A stretch of DNA of 64,000 bases from Protofrankia sp963555925 (lineage in GTDB: Bacteria > Actinomycetota > Actinomycetes > Frankiales > Frankiaceae), in assembly GCA_963555925.1 (NCBI GenBank), contig CAUVXJ010000048.1, positions 1-64,000 on the forward strand. Reading direction: 5' to 3'. This document shows, piece after piece, positions 26,141 to 35,507 of the stretch (position 1 is the stretch's first letter; each line of letters starts with the position of its first letter). The position numbers and the translations under genes are program-made. Below the pieces are notes generated by a model that saw only the letters and a program-made list of their open reading frames with translations, made no database searches and was not told the DNA's origin.

Positions 26141-27600
26141 CCCCGCCGGTCCCGCTGCCACCACGGCTGGTGATCGCCGCCCCGGCCAGCGGCGCCGGCA
26201 AGACCACGGTGGCGACCGGGCTGATGGCCGCGTTCACCGCCCGCGGCCTGCGGGTGTCCCCGCACAAGGTCGGGCCCGACTACATCGACCCGACCTATCA
26301 CACCATCGCCAGCAGGCGCCCCGGCCGCAACCTCGACGCCGTGCTGTGCGGGGAGCATCGGATCGCACCGCTGCTTGCCCACGGTGCGCGCAACGCCGAC
26401 ATCGCCATCGTGGAAGGCGTGATGGGCCTGTTCGACGGGGTGTCGGTGCCCGAAGCCGGTCAGCCCGCCGACTTCGCCTCGGCCGCCCATGTGGCCCGGC
26501 TGACCGGCGCCCCGGTCGTGCTGGTGGTCGACGCGTCCGCGGTCGGCCGCTCGGTGGCCGCGACCGTGCACGGCTTCACCACCTGGGACGAGCGGGTGCG
26601 CCTGGGCGGAGTGGTGTTCAATCGGGTCGGTTCGCCCGGCCACGAACGGCTGTTGCGGGACGCGGTCGCGGGTCTCGGCGTCATCGTGCTGGGTGTGCTG
26701 CGCCGCGACGATCGGGCCGCGGTGCCATCCCGGCATCTCGGGCTGGTGCCCGCGGCCGAGCGCGCGTCCGCGGCGGCCGAGGCTGTCGCCGCGCTCGGCA
26801 CGCTGGTCGCCGCATCATGCGATCTCGATGCCGTGCTCGCCCTCGCCCGGTCGGCATCGGCACTGACCGTGGCGCCCTGGTCGCCATTCGACATGATTCA
26901 TGACGTTGAGCCGGCGGTGCCTGCGATATCGGCGGTGGGCCGGCCGGTGCGGATCGCGGTCACGGGCGGGCCGGCGTTCACTTTCGGTTACGCCGAGCAG
27001 GCCGAGCTGCTGCGCGCCGCGGGAGCAGAGGTGGTCACCGTCGATCCGTTGCGTGACGAGAATCTTCCAACAGGCTGCGACGGGTTGATCATCGGTGGGG
27101 GATTCCCGGAGGAACACGCACCCGAACTCGCTGCGAATGCGGCCCTGCGCGCCGACGTGGCGGCACTGGCGGGAAGGGGCGCGCCGGTCAGCGCCGAGTG
27201 CGCGGGCCTGCTGTACCTCGCCCGATCCCTGGACGGGCATCGGATGTGCGGGGTTCTCGACGTCGACACCGCTATGGGCCCTCGGCTCACCTTTGGTTAC
27301 CGCCGAGCCGTGGCCGCCTGCGACAGCCCGATCGCCGAAGCCGGCACCCCGGTGACCGCGCACGAGTTCCACCGCACATCGGTACTGACCACGCAGCACC
27401 GGACGGCACGCTCTGCCTGGCAGATCGACGGCCGCCCAGCAGGCGACGAGCGCGACGAGCGGACCGAAGGCTTCGTGCACGGCGGGGTACACGCGTCCTA
27501 CCTGCATCTGCACTGGGCGGGTGTACCCGGCGTGGCCGCGCGATTCGTCGCGGCGGCACGGCAGGCACGGCAGGCGAGAGGGCCGCAATGGACGGCATAG
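26134..27600 (+). CDS. cobB: Cobyrinic acid a,c-diamide synthase CobB/CbiA
   Basis: ATP- and glutamine-dependent amidation of cobyrinic (or hydrogenobyrinic) acid at carboxylates a and c. The N-terminal P-loop is APASGAGKTT, followed by KVGPDYIDPTYH and VEGVMGLFDG. The amidotransferase domain has the nucleophile Cys in SAECAGLLYL and a late FVHGGVHASYLHLHW. 488 residues, normal. Seven bases overlap with cobO. The adjacency of adenosyltransferase and amidase is typical. Confidence 0.95.
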   Translation: MVAPPVPLPPRLVIAAPASGAGKTTVATGLMAAFTARGLRVSPHKVGPDYIDPTYHTIASRRPGRNLDAVLCGEHRIAPLLAHGARNADIAIVEGVMGLFDGVSVPEAGQPADFASAAHVARLTGAPVVLVVDASAVGRSVAATVHGFTTWDERVRLGGVVFNRVGSPGHERLLRDAVAGLGVIVLGVLRRDDRAAVPSRHLGLVPAAERASAAAEAVAALGTLVAASCDLDAVLALARSASALTVAPWSPFDMIHDVEPAVPAISAVGRPVRIAVTGGPAFTFGYAEQAELLRAAGAEVVTVDPLRDENLPTGCDGLIIGGGFPEEHAPELAANAALRADVAALAGRGAPVSAECAGLLYLARSLDGHRMCGVLDVDTAMGPRLTFGYRRAVAACDSPIAEAGTPVTAHEFHRTSVLTTQHRTARSAWQIDGRPAGDERDERTEGFVHGGVHASYLHLHWAGVPGVAARFVAAARQARQARGPQWTA

Positions 27601-28439
27601 GCGGGATGGACAGGACAGGCGGGCTGGGCGCGCAGCCTGCTCCGGCGAGCAACCGCATACGGGCGGGCCGCCGTCTGATCGGGGTCGGTGTGGGTCCCGG
27701 CGATCCGGACCTGATCACGGTCAAGGCGGTCGGCATCCTGGAGCGGGCCGATGTCGTGTTCGTCCCGGTGAGCGAGGGAACGCCGCCGCCGGGGCGAGCC
27801 GAGGCGACCGTACGCGCCCACGTCACCCATGACCGGATTCGCCGCCTGCCGTTCCGGATGACCGGCGACGCCGACTACGACACCCCGGCGGAAGTGGTTG
27901 CGCAGGCGCTGCGCACGTATGCGGGGAGCCACCGGGGAGGGAGCCCGGGGGACAGCCAGGGGGGAGGCGTCGCGTTCGCCACGATCGGCGACCCGAACGT
28001 CTACTCGACCTTCACCACGCTGGCCGCCCGGGTGCGCGCGCTGCTACCCGACGTCGTCGTCGAGACCGTTCCCGGCATCATGGCGCTGCAGGATCTCGCC
28101 GCCCGGTCCGGCACGGTGCTGGCGGTGGGCACCGAGACGGTGGCGCTGCTGCCGCTGACCGCCGGGGTGGACGCCTACCGGCGAGCCGTGGCCGACCACG
28201 ACACGGTCATCGCGTACAAGGGCGGCCGGGCGCTGCCGCGGGTCCTCGACATCCTCGCCGAAGCCGACCGGCTCGGCGGCCCAGGTGACACCGACAGCAC
28301 AAGCGGCACAGCCGTCTACGGCGCTTCGCTGGGGCTGGCGGACTGCGACGTCCGTCCCGCGGGTGAACTGCCCCGCGACCAGCCCGGCCCCTACCTGTCC
28401 ACGGTGATCTCAACCCGGAGGCGACAGTGGCCGACGTGA
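27588..28439 (+). CDS. cobI: Precorrin-2 C20-methyltransferase CobI/CbiL
   Basis: A SAM-dependent tetrapyrrole methylase of 283 residues acting at C20. The N-terminal LIGVGVGPGDPDLITVKAV is the class signature of CobI/CbiL, with a second SAM-binding GDPNVYSTFTTLA and VVETVPGIMALQ. The start overlaps cobB by 13 bases. An insertion of Gly/Ser residues before VAFATIGDPN is unusual but harmless-looking. Whether the substrate carries cobalt already depends on the type of pathway. Confidence 0.93.
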   Translation: MDGIGGMDRTGGLGAQPAPASNRIRAGRRLIGVGVGPGDPDLITVKAVGILERADVVFVPVSEGTPPPGRAEATVRAHVTHDRIRRLPFRMTGDADYDTPAEVVAQALRTYAGSHRGGSPGDSQGGGVAFATIGDPNVYSTFTTLAARVRALLPDVVVETVPGIMALQDLAARSGTVLAVGTETVALLPLTAGVDAYRRAVADHDTVIAYKGGRALPRVLDILAEADRLGGPGDTDSTSGTAVYGASLGLADCDVRPAGELPRDQPGPYLSTVISTRRRQWPT

Positions 28440-29394
28440 CCGAAACGGCCGACCTGACCGAAACAGCGGCCGGGGCCACACCAGCGCCAGGCGGCCGGGT
28501 GACGTTCGTCGGGGCCGGCCCCGGCGCCGCGGACCTGCTTACCCTGCGCGGCGCACGGGTGATCAGTGAGGCGGATGTGGTCATCTGGGCGTCCTCGCTC
28601 GTGCACCCGGACGTGCTCGCCCACGCCCGCGCCGACGCCGAGGTCATCGACTCGGCCGGACTACCGCTCGAAGGCGTCCGGGACGTCTACCGGCGCGCCG
28701 CGCGCGACGGGCTCGCCGTGGCCCGGATCCACTCCGGCGACCCGGCGCTGTGGGGAGCGGTGCAGGAGCAGCTGGAGGTCTGCGCCGCGCTCGGGCTCGC
28801 CACCGCGATCGTGCCCGGGGTCAGCAGCTTCACCNNNNNNNNNNNNNNNNNNNNNNNNNNNNNNNNNNNNNNNNNNNNNNNNNNNNNNNNNNNNNNNNNN
28901 NNNNNNNNNNNNNNNNNNNNNNNNNNNNNNNNNNNNNNNNNNNNNNNNNNNNNNNNNNNNNNNNNNNNNNNAAGACCCCGATGCCCGCGGGCGAGGAGAT
29001 CGCCGGCTTCGCGCGGCACGGCACGACGATGGCGCTGTTCCTGTCGGCGGCCCGGTCCGGTCAGCTCCAGGACGAGCTCACCGACGGTGGTTATCCGCCG
29101 GACACGCCCTGTGTGGTCGCCTACCGGGTGAGCTGGCCGGATGAACTGATCGTGCGGTGCGCACTTGCGGACCTCGCCGCCACCGTCCGTGCGCACAAAC
29201 TGTGGAAGCACACCCTGGTGCTGGTCGGCCCGGCGCTGGCGGCGGGTGGCACCCGCTCGCACCTCTACCACCCCGGCCATTTCCACGGATTCCGCAAGGC
29301 CGAACGGACCGCCCGGGTGGCGCTGCGTGCCCACGACCGGACCCTCGACCGGACCCTCGATCGTCCGTGGGAAGCCGGGGAGCAGCCGGCGTGA
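28427..29394 (+). CDS. cobM: Precorrin-4 C11-methyltransferase CobM/CbiF, interrupted by gap
   Basis: SAM-dependent methylase acting at C11 of the ring. The first part gives RVTFVGAGPGAADLLTLRGA, then IHSGDPALWGAVQEQ and IVPGVSSFT; after the N run the frame resumes with KTPMPAGEE, YRVSWPDE and LYHPGHFHGFR. The GTG start is preceded by GGAGG and overlaps cobI by 13 bases. Nominal frames before and after the gap disagree, but only because 137 N is not a multiple of three; nothing suggests a true frameshift. The end overlaps cbiD (GTGA). Confidence 0.92.
28835..28971. other. Assembly gap (137 N) inside cobM
   Basis: The left flank ends and the right flank begins on a codon boundary. Homologues have about 26 residues (some 78 bases) between VPGVSSFT and KTPMP. 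The N count is therefore an estimate and not a measured length. Confidence 0.95.
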
Positions 29395-30572
29395 ACCCCC
29401 ATGAACCGGTTCCCCAGCTGGTCCCGCTGCGTGAGCCTGATCTGCCGCGCACCGCCAAGGTCCGGCCGGACGCGCTGCGCACCGGATGGACCACCGGGAC
29501 GTGTTCGGCCGCCGCGGCGAAAGCCGCGAGCGCGGCCCTGGTCTCCGGGATCGTGCAGCGGGCGGTCACCGTCAGCCTGCCAGCCGGCGGGCTGATCTCC
29601 TTCCCGGTCGAGCGGTGCGTGGTCGATGCCGGGCGGACCGCCGAGGCCGTCGTGGTCAAGGACGCCGGGGACGATCCGGACGTCACCCATGGCGCACACA
29701 TGACCGCGACGGTGACCTGGCGGACGCAGAACGGAATCGAGATCGAGGGCGGCAGCGGCGTCGGCGTCGTCACGAAACCCGGTCTCGGCCTGCCCGTCGG
29801 CGAAGCGGCGATCAACCCGGTACCCCGATCGATGATCACACGATCGGTCGCGGAGGTCGTCGACCTGGACACCCGCGGGTTACGGGTGGTGATCAGCGTC
29901 CCGGACGGGGAGCGGATGGCGCGGCGGACCACCAACGCCCGCCTGGGCATCATCGGCGGGATCTCGATCCTCGGCACCACCGGCATCGTGCGGCCCTTCT
30001 CCACCGCGTCATGGCGGGCCTCGGTGGAACAGGCCGTGGCGGTCGCCGCCGCCCAGCAGCAGTGCACGGTCGTGCTCGCCACCGGCGGGCGCACCGAGAA
30101 GGCGGCCATCGGGCTGCTACCGGCGCTGCCCGAGGTGTGCTTCGTCGAGGTCGGCGACTTCACCGGAGCGGCCCTGCGCCGGGCGGTCGAGGTGGGCATG
30201 ACCGACGTGGTCTTCGTCGGCATGGCCGGCAAACTCACCAAGCTGGCCGCGGGCATCCTGATGACGCACTACACCCGGTCGAAGGTCTCCCCGGACCTGC
30301 TCGCCGCGATCACCGCGGACGCCGGTGGCGACGCGGCGCTGGTGGCCGCGGTCGCCGTTGCCAACACCGCGCGCCACGCCCATGAGCTGTGGGAGACCAC
30401 CGGCCTGCTGCGGGCAGCCGGCGACCTGCTCTGCGCCCGGGTCGCGGGCGTCCTCGTCCGGTTCACCGAGGGACGCCTGCGGGCCCGGGTCGCCATGGTC
30501 GACTTCACCGGGACGTCCTGTGTCGCCGCGACGGAACAGACATGGGTCGGGCCATGCAGGCCTGCACCATGA
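29391..30572 (+). CDS. cbiD: Cobalt-precorrin-5B C1-methyltransferase CbiD
   Basis: A 393-residue CbiD, the anaerobic-type C1 methyltransferase that is unrelated to CobF. The N-terminal hallmark is LRTGWTTGTCSAAAAKAA; internal motifs include GLPVGEAAINPVPR, ILGTTGIVRPFS and VGMAGKLTKLAAG. The GTG start overlaps the cobM stop. No cobF is in the window, so C1 methylation probably relies on this enzyme, which is normally tied to early cobalt insertion. Confidence 0.95.
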   Translation: MNPHEPVPQLVPLREPDLPRTAKVRPDALRTGWTTGTCSAAAAKAASAALVSGIVQRAVTVSLPAGGLISFPVERCVVDAGRTAEAVVVKDAGDDPDVTHGAHMTATVTWRTQNGIEIEGGSGVGVVTKPGLGLPVGEAAINPVPRSMITRSVAEVVDLDTRGLRVVISVPDGERMARRTTNARLGIIGGISILGTTGIVRPFSTASWRASVEQAVAVAAAQQQCTVVLATGGRTEKAAIGLLPALPEVCFVEVGDFTGAALRRAVEVGMTDVVFVGMAGKLTKLAAGILMTHYTRSKVSPDLLAAITADAGGDAALVAAVAVANTARHAHELWETTGLLRAAGDLLCARVAGVLVRFTEGRLRARVAMVDFTGTSCVAATEQTWVGPCRPAP

Positions 30573-31897
30573 GCCTGGTGACGGTGATCGGCTGGGACGG
30601 GCGTCCGCTCACCGCCGCCGCGGTCCACGCGTTGAGCACCGCCACGCTGGTGGTCGGCGGACGTCGCCATCTCGACGCGGTCGCGCCACTGCTGGCCACG
30701 GCAGTGACGACGATCACCCTTGGTAACGTCGGGGCGGGCCTGGCTGAACTGACGGCTCACCTGGCCGCCGACGGTGGCCCGGCGGTGGTCCTGGCCAGCG
30801 GTGACCCAGGGTTCTTCGGCATCGTCCGAGCGCTGCGCCGACTCCGTCTCGACGGCGAGCTCGCTCCCGGCGGCACGAACAGTCCCGGCGACACGAACAG
30901 TCTCGACATCGAGGTGCTGCCCGCGACATCCTCGGTCACCCTCGCCTTCGCGCGTGCCGGGCTGCCGTGGGACGACGCCCTGGTACTCAGCGCGCACGGT
31001 CGCCGCCTGGACCGGGCCGTCAACGCCTGCCGCGCCCATCCATGCGTGGCCGTGCTGACCGGACCGGGCGGCGACCCGGCCATGCTCGGCGCCGCGCTGA
31101 CGGCGCTGCCGCGCCGGATGTTCGTCGCCGAGGATCTCGGGATGCCCACCGAACGGACCACCTGGTGCACGCCGCAGCAGGCCGCGGCACGTCGCGACTG
31201 GCGGGATCCGAACGTGGTCATCGTGGTGGACACCATCGTCCATGACACCGACCGGACCACGCCGGACCGACCCACGACACACGATCACGACCCGGCTGGA
31301 TGGATCTTTCCGCGCTGGGGGTCACCACCGGGCTGGGCGTTGCCCGAGGCCGCGTTCACCCATCGCGACTCGATGATCAGCAAGGCCGAGGTGCGGGCGG
31401 TGGCACTGGCCCACCTCGGCCCGGGACCCGGCGATCTCATCTGGGACGTCGGTGCCGGCAGCGGATCGGTTGCGGTGGAATGCGCCCGTCTCGGCGCGGG
31501 GGTCATCGCCGTCGATCACGACACGGATGCCTGCGCACGCACCCGGGCGAACGCGCACGCGCACCGGGTGTCGCTCGAGGTCATCCGGGGCGCCGCCCCG
31601 GACGTGCTCACCGACCTGCCCACACCCGACGCGGTGTTCGTCGGCGGCGGCGGACCGGATGTGGTCGCGGCCTGTGCCCGGCGGGCCCGGCGGATGGTGG
31701 TCGTCGCCCTGGCCGCCCTCGACCGGGTTCGACCCAGCTGGGAGGCGCTGGCCGGCGCCGGTCTCGACGTCGCCGGGACTCAGCTCGCCGCATCCCGACT
31801 ACGACCGTTACCCGACGGTGCGCTACGGCTCGCGGCGACCAACCCGGTCGTCCTGTTGTGGGGAGAACACACTGGGAACCAGCATGATCCACGGTAG
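30569..31897 (+). CDS. cobL: Precorrin-6Y C5,15-methyltransferase/decarboxylase CobL (CbiE-CbiT fusion)
   Basis: A two-domain enzyme of 442 residues. The N-terminal CbiE half starts VTVIGWDGRP and has VVLASGDPGFFGI for SAM binding; the C-terminal CbiT half starts near residue 255 with FTHRDSMISKAEVRA and the SAM motif IWDVGAGSGSVAVE. It methylates C5 and C15 and decarboxylates the C12 acetate. The ATG at 30569 overlaps the cbiD stop; two upstream ATGs exist but give poorer N-termini. It overlaps the next gene by 14 bases. Confidence 0.95.
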   Translation: MSLVTVIGWDGRPLTAAAVHALSTATLVVGGRRHLDAVAPLLATAVTTITLGNVGAGLAELTAHLAADGGPAVVLASGDPGFFGIVRALRRLRLDGELAPGGTNSPGDTNSLDIEVLPATSSVTLAFARAGLPWDDALVLSAHGRRLDRAVNACRAHPCVAVLTGPGGDPAMLGAALTALPRRMFVAEDLGMPTERTTWCTPQQAAARRDWRDPNVVIVVDTIVHDTDRTTPDRPTTHDHDPAGWIFPRWGSPPGWALPEAAFTHRDSMISKAEVRAVALAHLGPGPGDLIWDVGAGSGSVAVECARLGAGVIAVDHDTDACARTRANAHAHRVSLEVIRGAAPDVLTDLPTPDAVFVGGGGPDVVAACARRARRMVVVALAALDRVRPSWEALAGAGLDVAGTQLAASRLRPLPDGALRLAATNPVVLLWGEHTGNQHDPR

Positions 31898-33704
31898 CCG
31901 GGATGATGATCGCGAAGGTGGCGGCCGCTACGGTATCGGTCTGGTCGCGGTGACCGCGGCTGGACGCGCCGGCGCGGCGGAGCTCGCCCGGGTCTGGCCC
32001 GACGCCCGGATCTACCCTGGCACGGTCCGCGAGGCGCTCGCCGCCGCGGTCATGCAGTGCACGGGCGTGGTCTGTTTCATCGCCACCGGCGCGACGGTGC
32101 GGCTGCTCGCCGCGGTTGATCTACTCACCGGCAAGGCCAGCGACCCGGGTGTGGTCTGCGTGGACGAGGCCCGACGGTGGGCGGTCGCCCTGGTCGGCGG
32201 GCACAGCGGTGGTGCCAACGCGCTCGCCGAACGTGTCGCCACAGCGCTGGGCGCAACCGCCGTTGTGACCACCGCCAGCGACGCATCGGGCTCGACAGCA
32301 CTCGACTCGTTCGGCGCCGATGTGGGGCTGCGGGTCGAGCCGGGCTCACGCCTGGCGAGGGTGGGCGCGGCGGTGCTCTCCGGTGAGCCCGTGACGATGT
32401 ACGCCGACGCCGTCTGGCCGCTGCCACCGCTACCGGCGACGGTTCGCCAGCTCGGCACACCGCCGTGGACCCGACGCGACGGTCAACCCGACAGCGGGCC
32501 ATCCATCATCATCACCGATCGCATGATCACAGACCCTGTGATCACCGGTCGGACGGTCGTCTATCGGCCGCCTAGCCTGATCGTCGGAGTCGGCGCGAGC
32601 CGCGGCGCGCCCGAGCAGGAGATCCTCGACCTCGTCGATCGCGCACTGGCCGATGCGGGCCTGTCGCCGCTGGCCGTGCGCCACCTCGCCACGGTTGAGG
32701 CCAAACGGGACGAGGCCGGCATCATCGCGGCAGCCCGCACCTGGGGCTGGCCACTGGTGTTCCACCCGGCCGCGCTACTCGCGACCGTCGACGTGCCCCA
32801 TCCCTCCGAGGTGGTCCGGGCCGCCGTCGGCACGCCCAGTGTCGCCGAGGCGGCGAGCCTGCTGGGCGCCGACGGTGCTGCGACTGACAGTGGCGAGCTG
32901 GTCGTGTCCAAGCGGGCGAGCGCGCATGCGACCGTGGCGGTGGCCCGCCATCGTCCCCGCGGCCGGCTGGCGATCGTCGGCCTCGGCCCCGGGGACCGGG
33001 ATCTGCTCACCCCGTATGCCGCGCGCGAACTCGCCCGAGCCAGCGTGATCGTCGGCCTGGACCAGTACGTCGACTCCGTCGCCGACCTGATCCGACCGGG
33101 CACGCGGGTGCTGGCCAGCGGCCTGGGCTCGGAGGAGGCACGGGCCGCCGTGGCGGTCGAGACGGCCCGCGCCGGCCACGCGGTCGCTCTGATCGGCAGC
33201 GGGGATGCCGGGGTATATGCAATGGGCAGCCCCACCCTGGAGCGAGCCGACGGCTCCTTCGACGTGGTGGGGGTACCCGGGGTGACGGCGGCGCTGTCCG
33301 CCGCGGCACTGCTCGGTGCGCCGCTCGGCCACGACCACGCGATGATCAGTCTCTCAGATCTGCACACACCGTGGGATGTGATCGAACGTCGGGTCACCGC
33401 GGCGGCCGAAGCCGATCTCGTTGTCGCCTTCTACAATCCGCGGAGCCGGACCCGGACCTGGCAACTGCCGCGCGCACTGGAGCTGCTGGCCGCCCGCCGG
33501 CCGCCCTCGACCCCGGTCGGGATCGTCACCGAGGCATTCCGCCCCGGTCAACAGGTCAGCATCACCACCATCGCGGACCTGGCCGACGCCACGACCAGCG
33601 GTCTGGATCGTGTCGGCATGACCACGACGGTCGTGGTCGGCAGCACCCAGACCCGTGTCGTCGCGGGTCGCATCGTCACGCCGAGGGGCTACCGATGGAG
33701 CTGA
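31884..33704 (+). CDS. CbiG-CobJ fusion (cobalt-precorrin-5A hydrolase / precorrin-3B C17-methyltransferase)
   Basis: A 606-residue fusion. Residues ~1-350 are CbiG: FIATGATVRLLA, VVCVDEARRWAVALVGGHSGGANALAE, then SLIVGVGASRGAPEQEI and CbiG-C with ATVEAKRDEAGI. Residues ~360-600 are CobJ/CbiH: RLAIVGLGPGDRDLLTP, VALIGSGDAGVYAMG, VGVPGVTAALSAAA, and FYNPRSRTR. CobJ contracts the ring by methylating C17; CbiG opens the lactone, a step of the cobalt-dependent route. The fusion is known from other actinobacteria. It overlaps the downstream ferredoxin by 10 bases. Confidence 0.93.
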   Translation: MIHGSRDDDREGGGRYGIGLVAVTAAGRAGAAELARVWPDARIYPGTVREALAAAVMQCTGVVCFIATGATVRLLAAVDLLTGKASDPGVVCVDEARRWAVALVGGHSGGANALAERVATALGATAVVTTASDASGSTALDSFGADVGLRVEPGSRLARVGAAVLSGEPVTMYADAVWPLPPLPATVRQLGTPPWTRRDGQPDSGPSIIITDRMITDPVITGRTVVYRPPSLIVGVGASRGAPEQEILDLVDRALADAGLSPLAVRHLATVEAKRDEAGIIAAARTWGWPLVFHPAALLATVDVPHPSEVVRAAVGTPSVAEAASLLGADGAATDSGELVVSKRASAHATVAVARHRPRGRLAIVGLGPGDRDLLTPYAARELARASVIVGLDQYVDSVADLIRPGTRVLASGLGSEEARAAVAVETARAGHAVALIGSGDAGVYAMGSPTLERADGSFDVVGVPGVTAALSAAALLGAPLGHDHAMISLSDLHTPWDVIERRVTAAAEADLVVAFYNPRSRTRTWQLPRALELLAARRPPSTPVGIVTEAFRPGQQVSITTIADLADATTSGLDRVGMTTTVVVGSTQTRVVAGRIVTPRGYRWS

Positions 33705-33940
33705 TCTACCGGGTTGATGCGCAGGGATGCGCGGGATGTGGTGCCTGCCTGGTCACCTGTCCCGAACACGCGGTGCGCCCTGGGCCGACGCGCCCCGGCG
33801 GTGGCCGGGCACCGGTCATCCTCACCGACTGCTGCACCGGCTGCGGGGAGTGCGCGGAGATCTGCCCGGTCGACGCGATCGACGCCGTGATTCTTTCGGG
33901 GGCACTGATCTACGCGGAGTCACCGGCGGTAAGACGATGA
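33695..33940 (+). CDS. Small 2x[4Fe-4S] ferredoxin in cobalamin operon
   Basis: An 81-residue ferredoxin with two full cluster motifs: Cys12-x2-Cys15-x2-Cys18-x3-Cys22-Pro and Cys47-x2-Cys50-x2-Cys53-x3-Cys57-Pro. It overlaps cbiG-cobJ by 10 bases and cobH by 4, so it is fully embedded in the operon. No reductase gene lies beside it. A role as electron donor for a reductive or oxidative step of corrin synthesis (ring contraction, cobalt reduction or precorrin-6A reduction) is inference from position only. Confidence 0.9.
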   Translation: MELIYRVDAQGCAGCGACLVTCPEHAVRPGPTRPGGGRAPVILTDCCTGCGECAEICPVDAIDAVILSGALIYAESPAVRR

Positions 33941-34563
33941 ACCGGGTGGCGCATCCGATCGAACAGCGGTCATACGACATCCTGCGGACGCGCCTCGCCG
34001 CGACCGGCCTGGACACCGCGGCGTTGGCGCCGTGGACCCGCGCGGTCGTCGAACGGGTCGTCCATGCCAGCGCCGACATCGCCTACGCCACCGACCTGGT
34101 CTGCGACGAGGCGGCTCTGTGTGGCGCCGTCGACGCGTTGGCCGCTGGTGCACCGATCGTCGTCGACGTACGCATGACGGCCGCGGGAATCACCACCCGG
34201 AAGGTGGTGTGCCGACTCGGTGACGTCGATGCCACGGGTGCAGGCGGCACGGGCGACGCGGCCCGCGGCGGGCTGACCCGGTCCGCCGCAGCCGTCGGAC
34301 TCGCCCTCGACGAGGTGGGGCCGGGTGCCGTGTGGGTGATCGGATGCGCGCCGACCGCCCTGGAACGCCTGCTGGCAGTGGCTGACATCGCCCGGCCCGC
34401 GCTGGTGATCGGCCTGCCCGTCGGTTTCGTCGGAGCGGTCGAGGCCAAGGACGCGTTGCGCGCCGCCGGTCTGCCGGCCATCTCGAACCGGTCGGAGAAG
34501 GGCGGGGCGGCAGTCGCCGCCGCGGCGTTGAACGCACTGTTGTATGAGGGGTTGCGGTCATGA
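33937..34563 (+). CDS. cobH: Precorrin-8X methylmutase CobH/CbiC
   Basis: A 208-residue mutase that moves the methyl group from C11 to C12. Recognisable stretches are HPIEQRSYDILRTRL, VERVVHASADIAYA (with the catalytic His), PIVVDVRMTAAGI, VIGCAPTALERLL and IGLPVGFVGAVEAKDAL, then ISNRSEKGGAA. ATGA overlap with the ferredoxin upstream and with cbiX downstream. Confidence 0.95.
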   Translation: MNRVAHPIEQRSYDILRTRLAATGLDTAALAPWTRAVVERVVHASADIAYATDLVCDEAALCGAVDALAAGAPIVVDVRMTAAGITTRKVVCRLGDVDATGAGGTGDAARGGLTRSAAAVGLALDEVGPGAVWVIGCAPTALERLLAVADIARPALVIGLPVGFVGAVEAKDALRAAGLPAISNRSEKGGAAVAAAALNALLYEGLRS

Positions 34564-35507
34564 CGGATGGGGACTCGCGACCGGGCAAGTCGAAGCCGGC
34601 GCTGCTGATCGTCGGGCACGGGACGCGCAGCGCTGGCGGGGTGTCGCAGTTTCAGACCTTCGTCGACCTGGTCCGCACCCGGGCCGGCGGAACGCCGGTG
34701 GACGGCGGCTTCATCGAGCTGTCACGTCCGCCGGTGGCCGATGTGGTCGCCCGGTTCGTCGCCGCGGGGCAGCACCGGCTCGCGGTGGTGCCGCTGACCC
34801 TGGTGGCCGCCGGGCACGCCAAGGGTGACATCCCGGCTGCGCTCGCCCGCGAACGCGCCCGCCATCCCGGCCTTGACTACACCTACGGACGGCCGTTGGG
34901 CCCGCATCCGACGCTGCTGGCGGCGCTCGACGAGCGGATCGCGACGGTCTGCTCCCGCGCTGAACGCGCGGAGACAACCGTGCTGCTGGTCAGCCGCGGA
35001 TCCACCGATCCCGATGCCAACGCCGAGGTCGCCAAGGTCGCCCGCCTGCTGTGGGAGGGACGCGGCTTCGCCGGCGTGGAACCTGCGTTCATCAGCCTGG
35101 CCGAACCGGGGGTCCCGGCCGGCCTCGACCGCTGCGCCCGTCTCGGCGCGTCCCGGATCGTGGTGGCGCCGTACTTCCTGTTCACCGGCGTGCTCCCGGA
35201 CCGTGTGATCGCCCAGGCCCGCGGCTGGGCTGCGCGCAATCCCACCGTCGACCTGCGCTGCGCGGGCCTGCTCGGTGACCACGACGGCCTGGTCGACCTG
35301 GTGCTCGAACGCTTTCGCGAGGCACTCGACGGCGACATCCGGATGAACTGCGACACCTGCCTGTACCGGGTGGCGCTGCCCGGTTTCGAACATCGGGTCG
35401 GCGCGCCGCAGACCCCGCACGACCACCCCGACGACCCCACACACCCGCATGGTCACCATCAGCACCATGGTCACGGCCATCACCCGCACCCGGCGCCCAT
35501 CACATGA
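34560..35507 (+). CDS. cbiX: Sirohydrochlorin cobaltochelatase CbiX (long form) with Fe-S motif and His-rich tail
   Basis: A 315-residue class II chelatase. The N-terminal half carries the metal/catalytic His in LLIVGHGTRSAGG and VAAGHAKGDI; the C-terminal half is the degenerate repeat (VSRGSTDPDANAE). It ends with MNCDTCLYR, the CxxC of the CbiX Fe-S site, then a tail of about 35 residues holding some 15 His. The tail may store or hand over cobalt. CbiX inserts cobalt early, yet cobN (late insertion) is also present. Last gene of the block; its stop overlaps the convergent Uma2 gene by eight bases. Confidence 0.93.
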   Translation: MTDGDSRPGKSKPALLIVGHGTRSAGGVSQFQTFVDLVRTRAGGTPVDGGFIELSRPPVADVVARFVAAGQHRLAVVPLTLVAAGHAKGDIPAALARERARHPGLDYTYGRPLGPHPTLLAALDERIATVCSRAERAETTVLLVSRGSTDPDANAEVAKVARLLWEGRGFAGVEPAFISLAEPGVPAGLDRCARLGASRIVVAPYFLFTGVLPDRVIAQARGWAARNPTVDLRCAGLLGDHDGLVDLVLERFREALDGDIRMNCDTCLYRVALPGFEHRVGAPQTPHDHPDDPTHPHGHHQHHGHGHHPHPAPIT

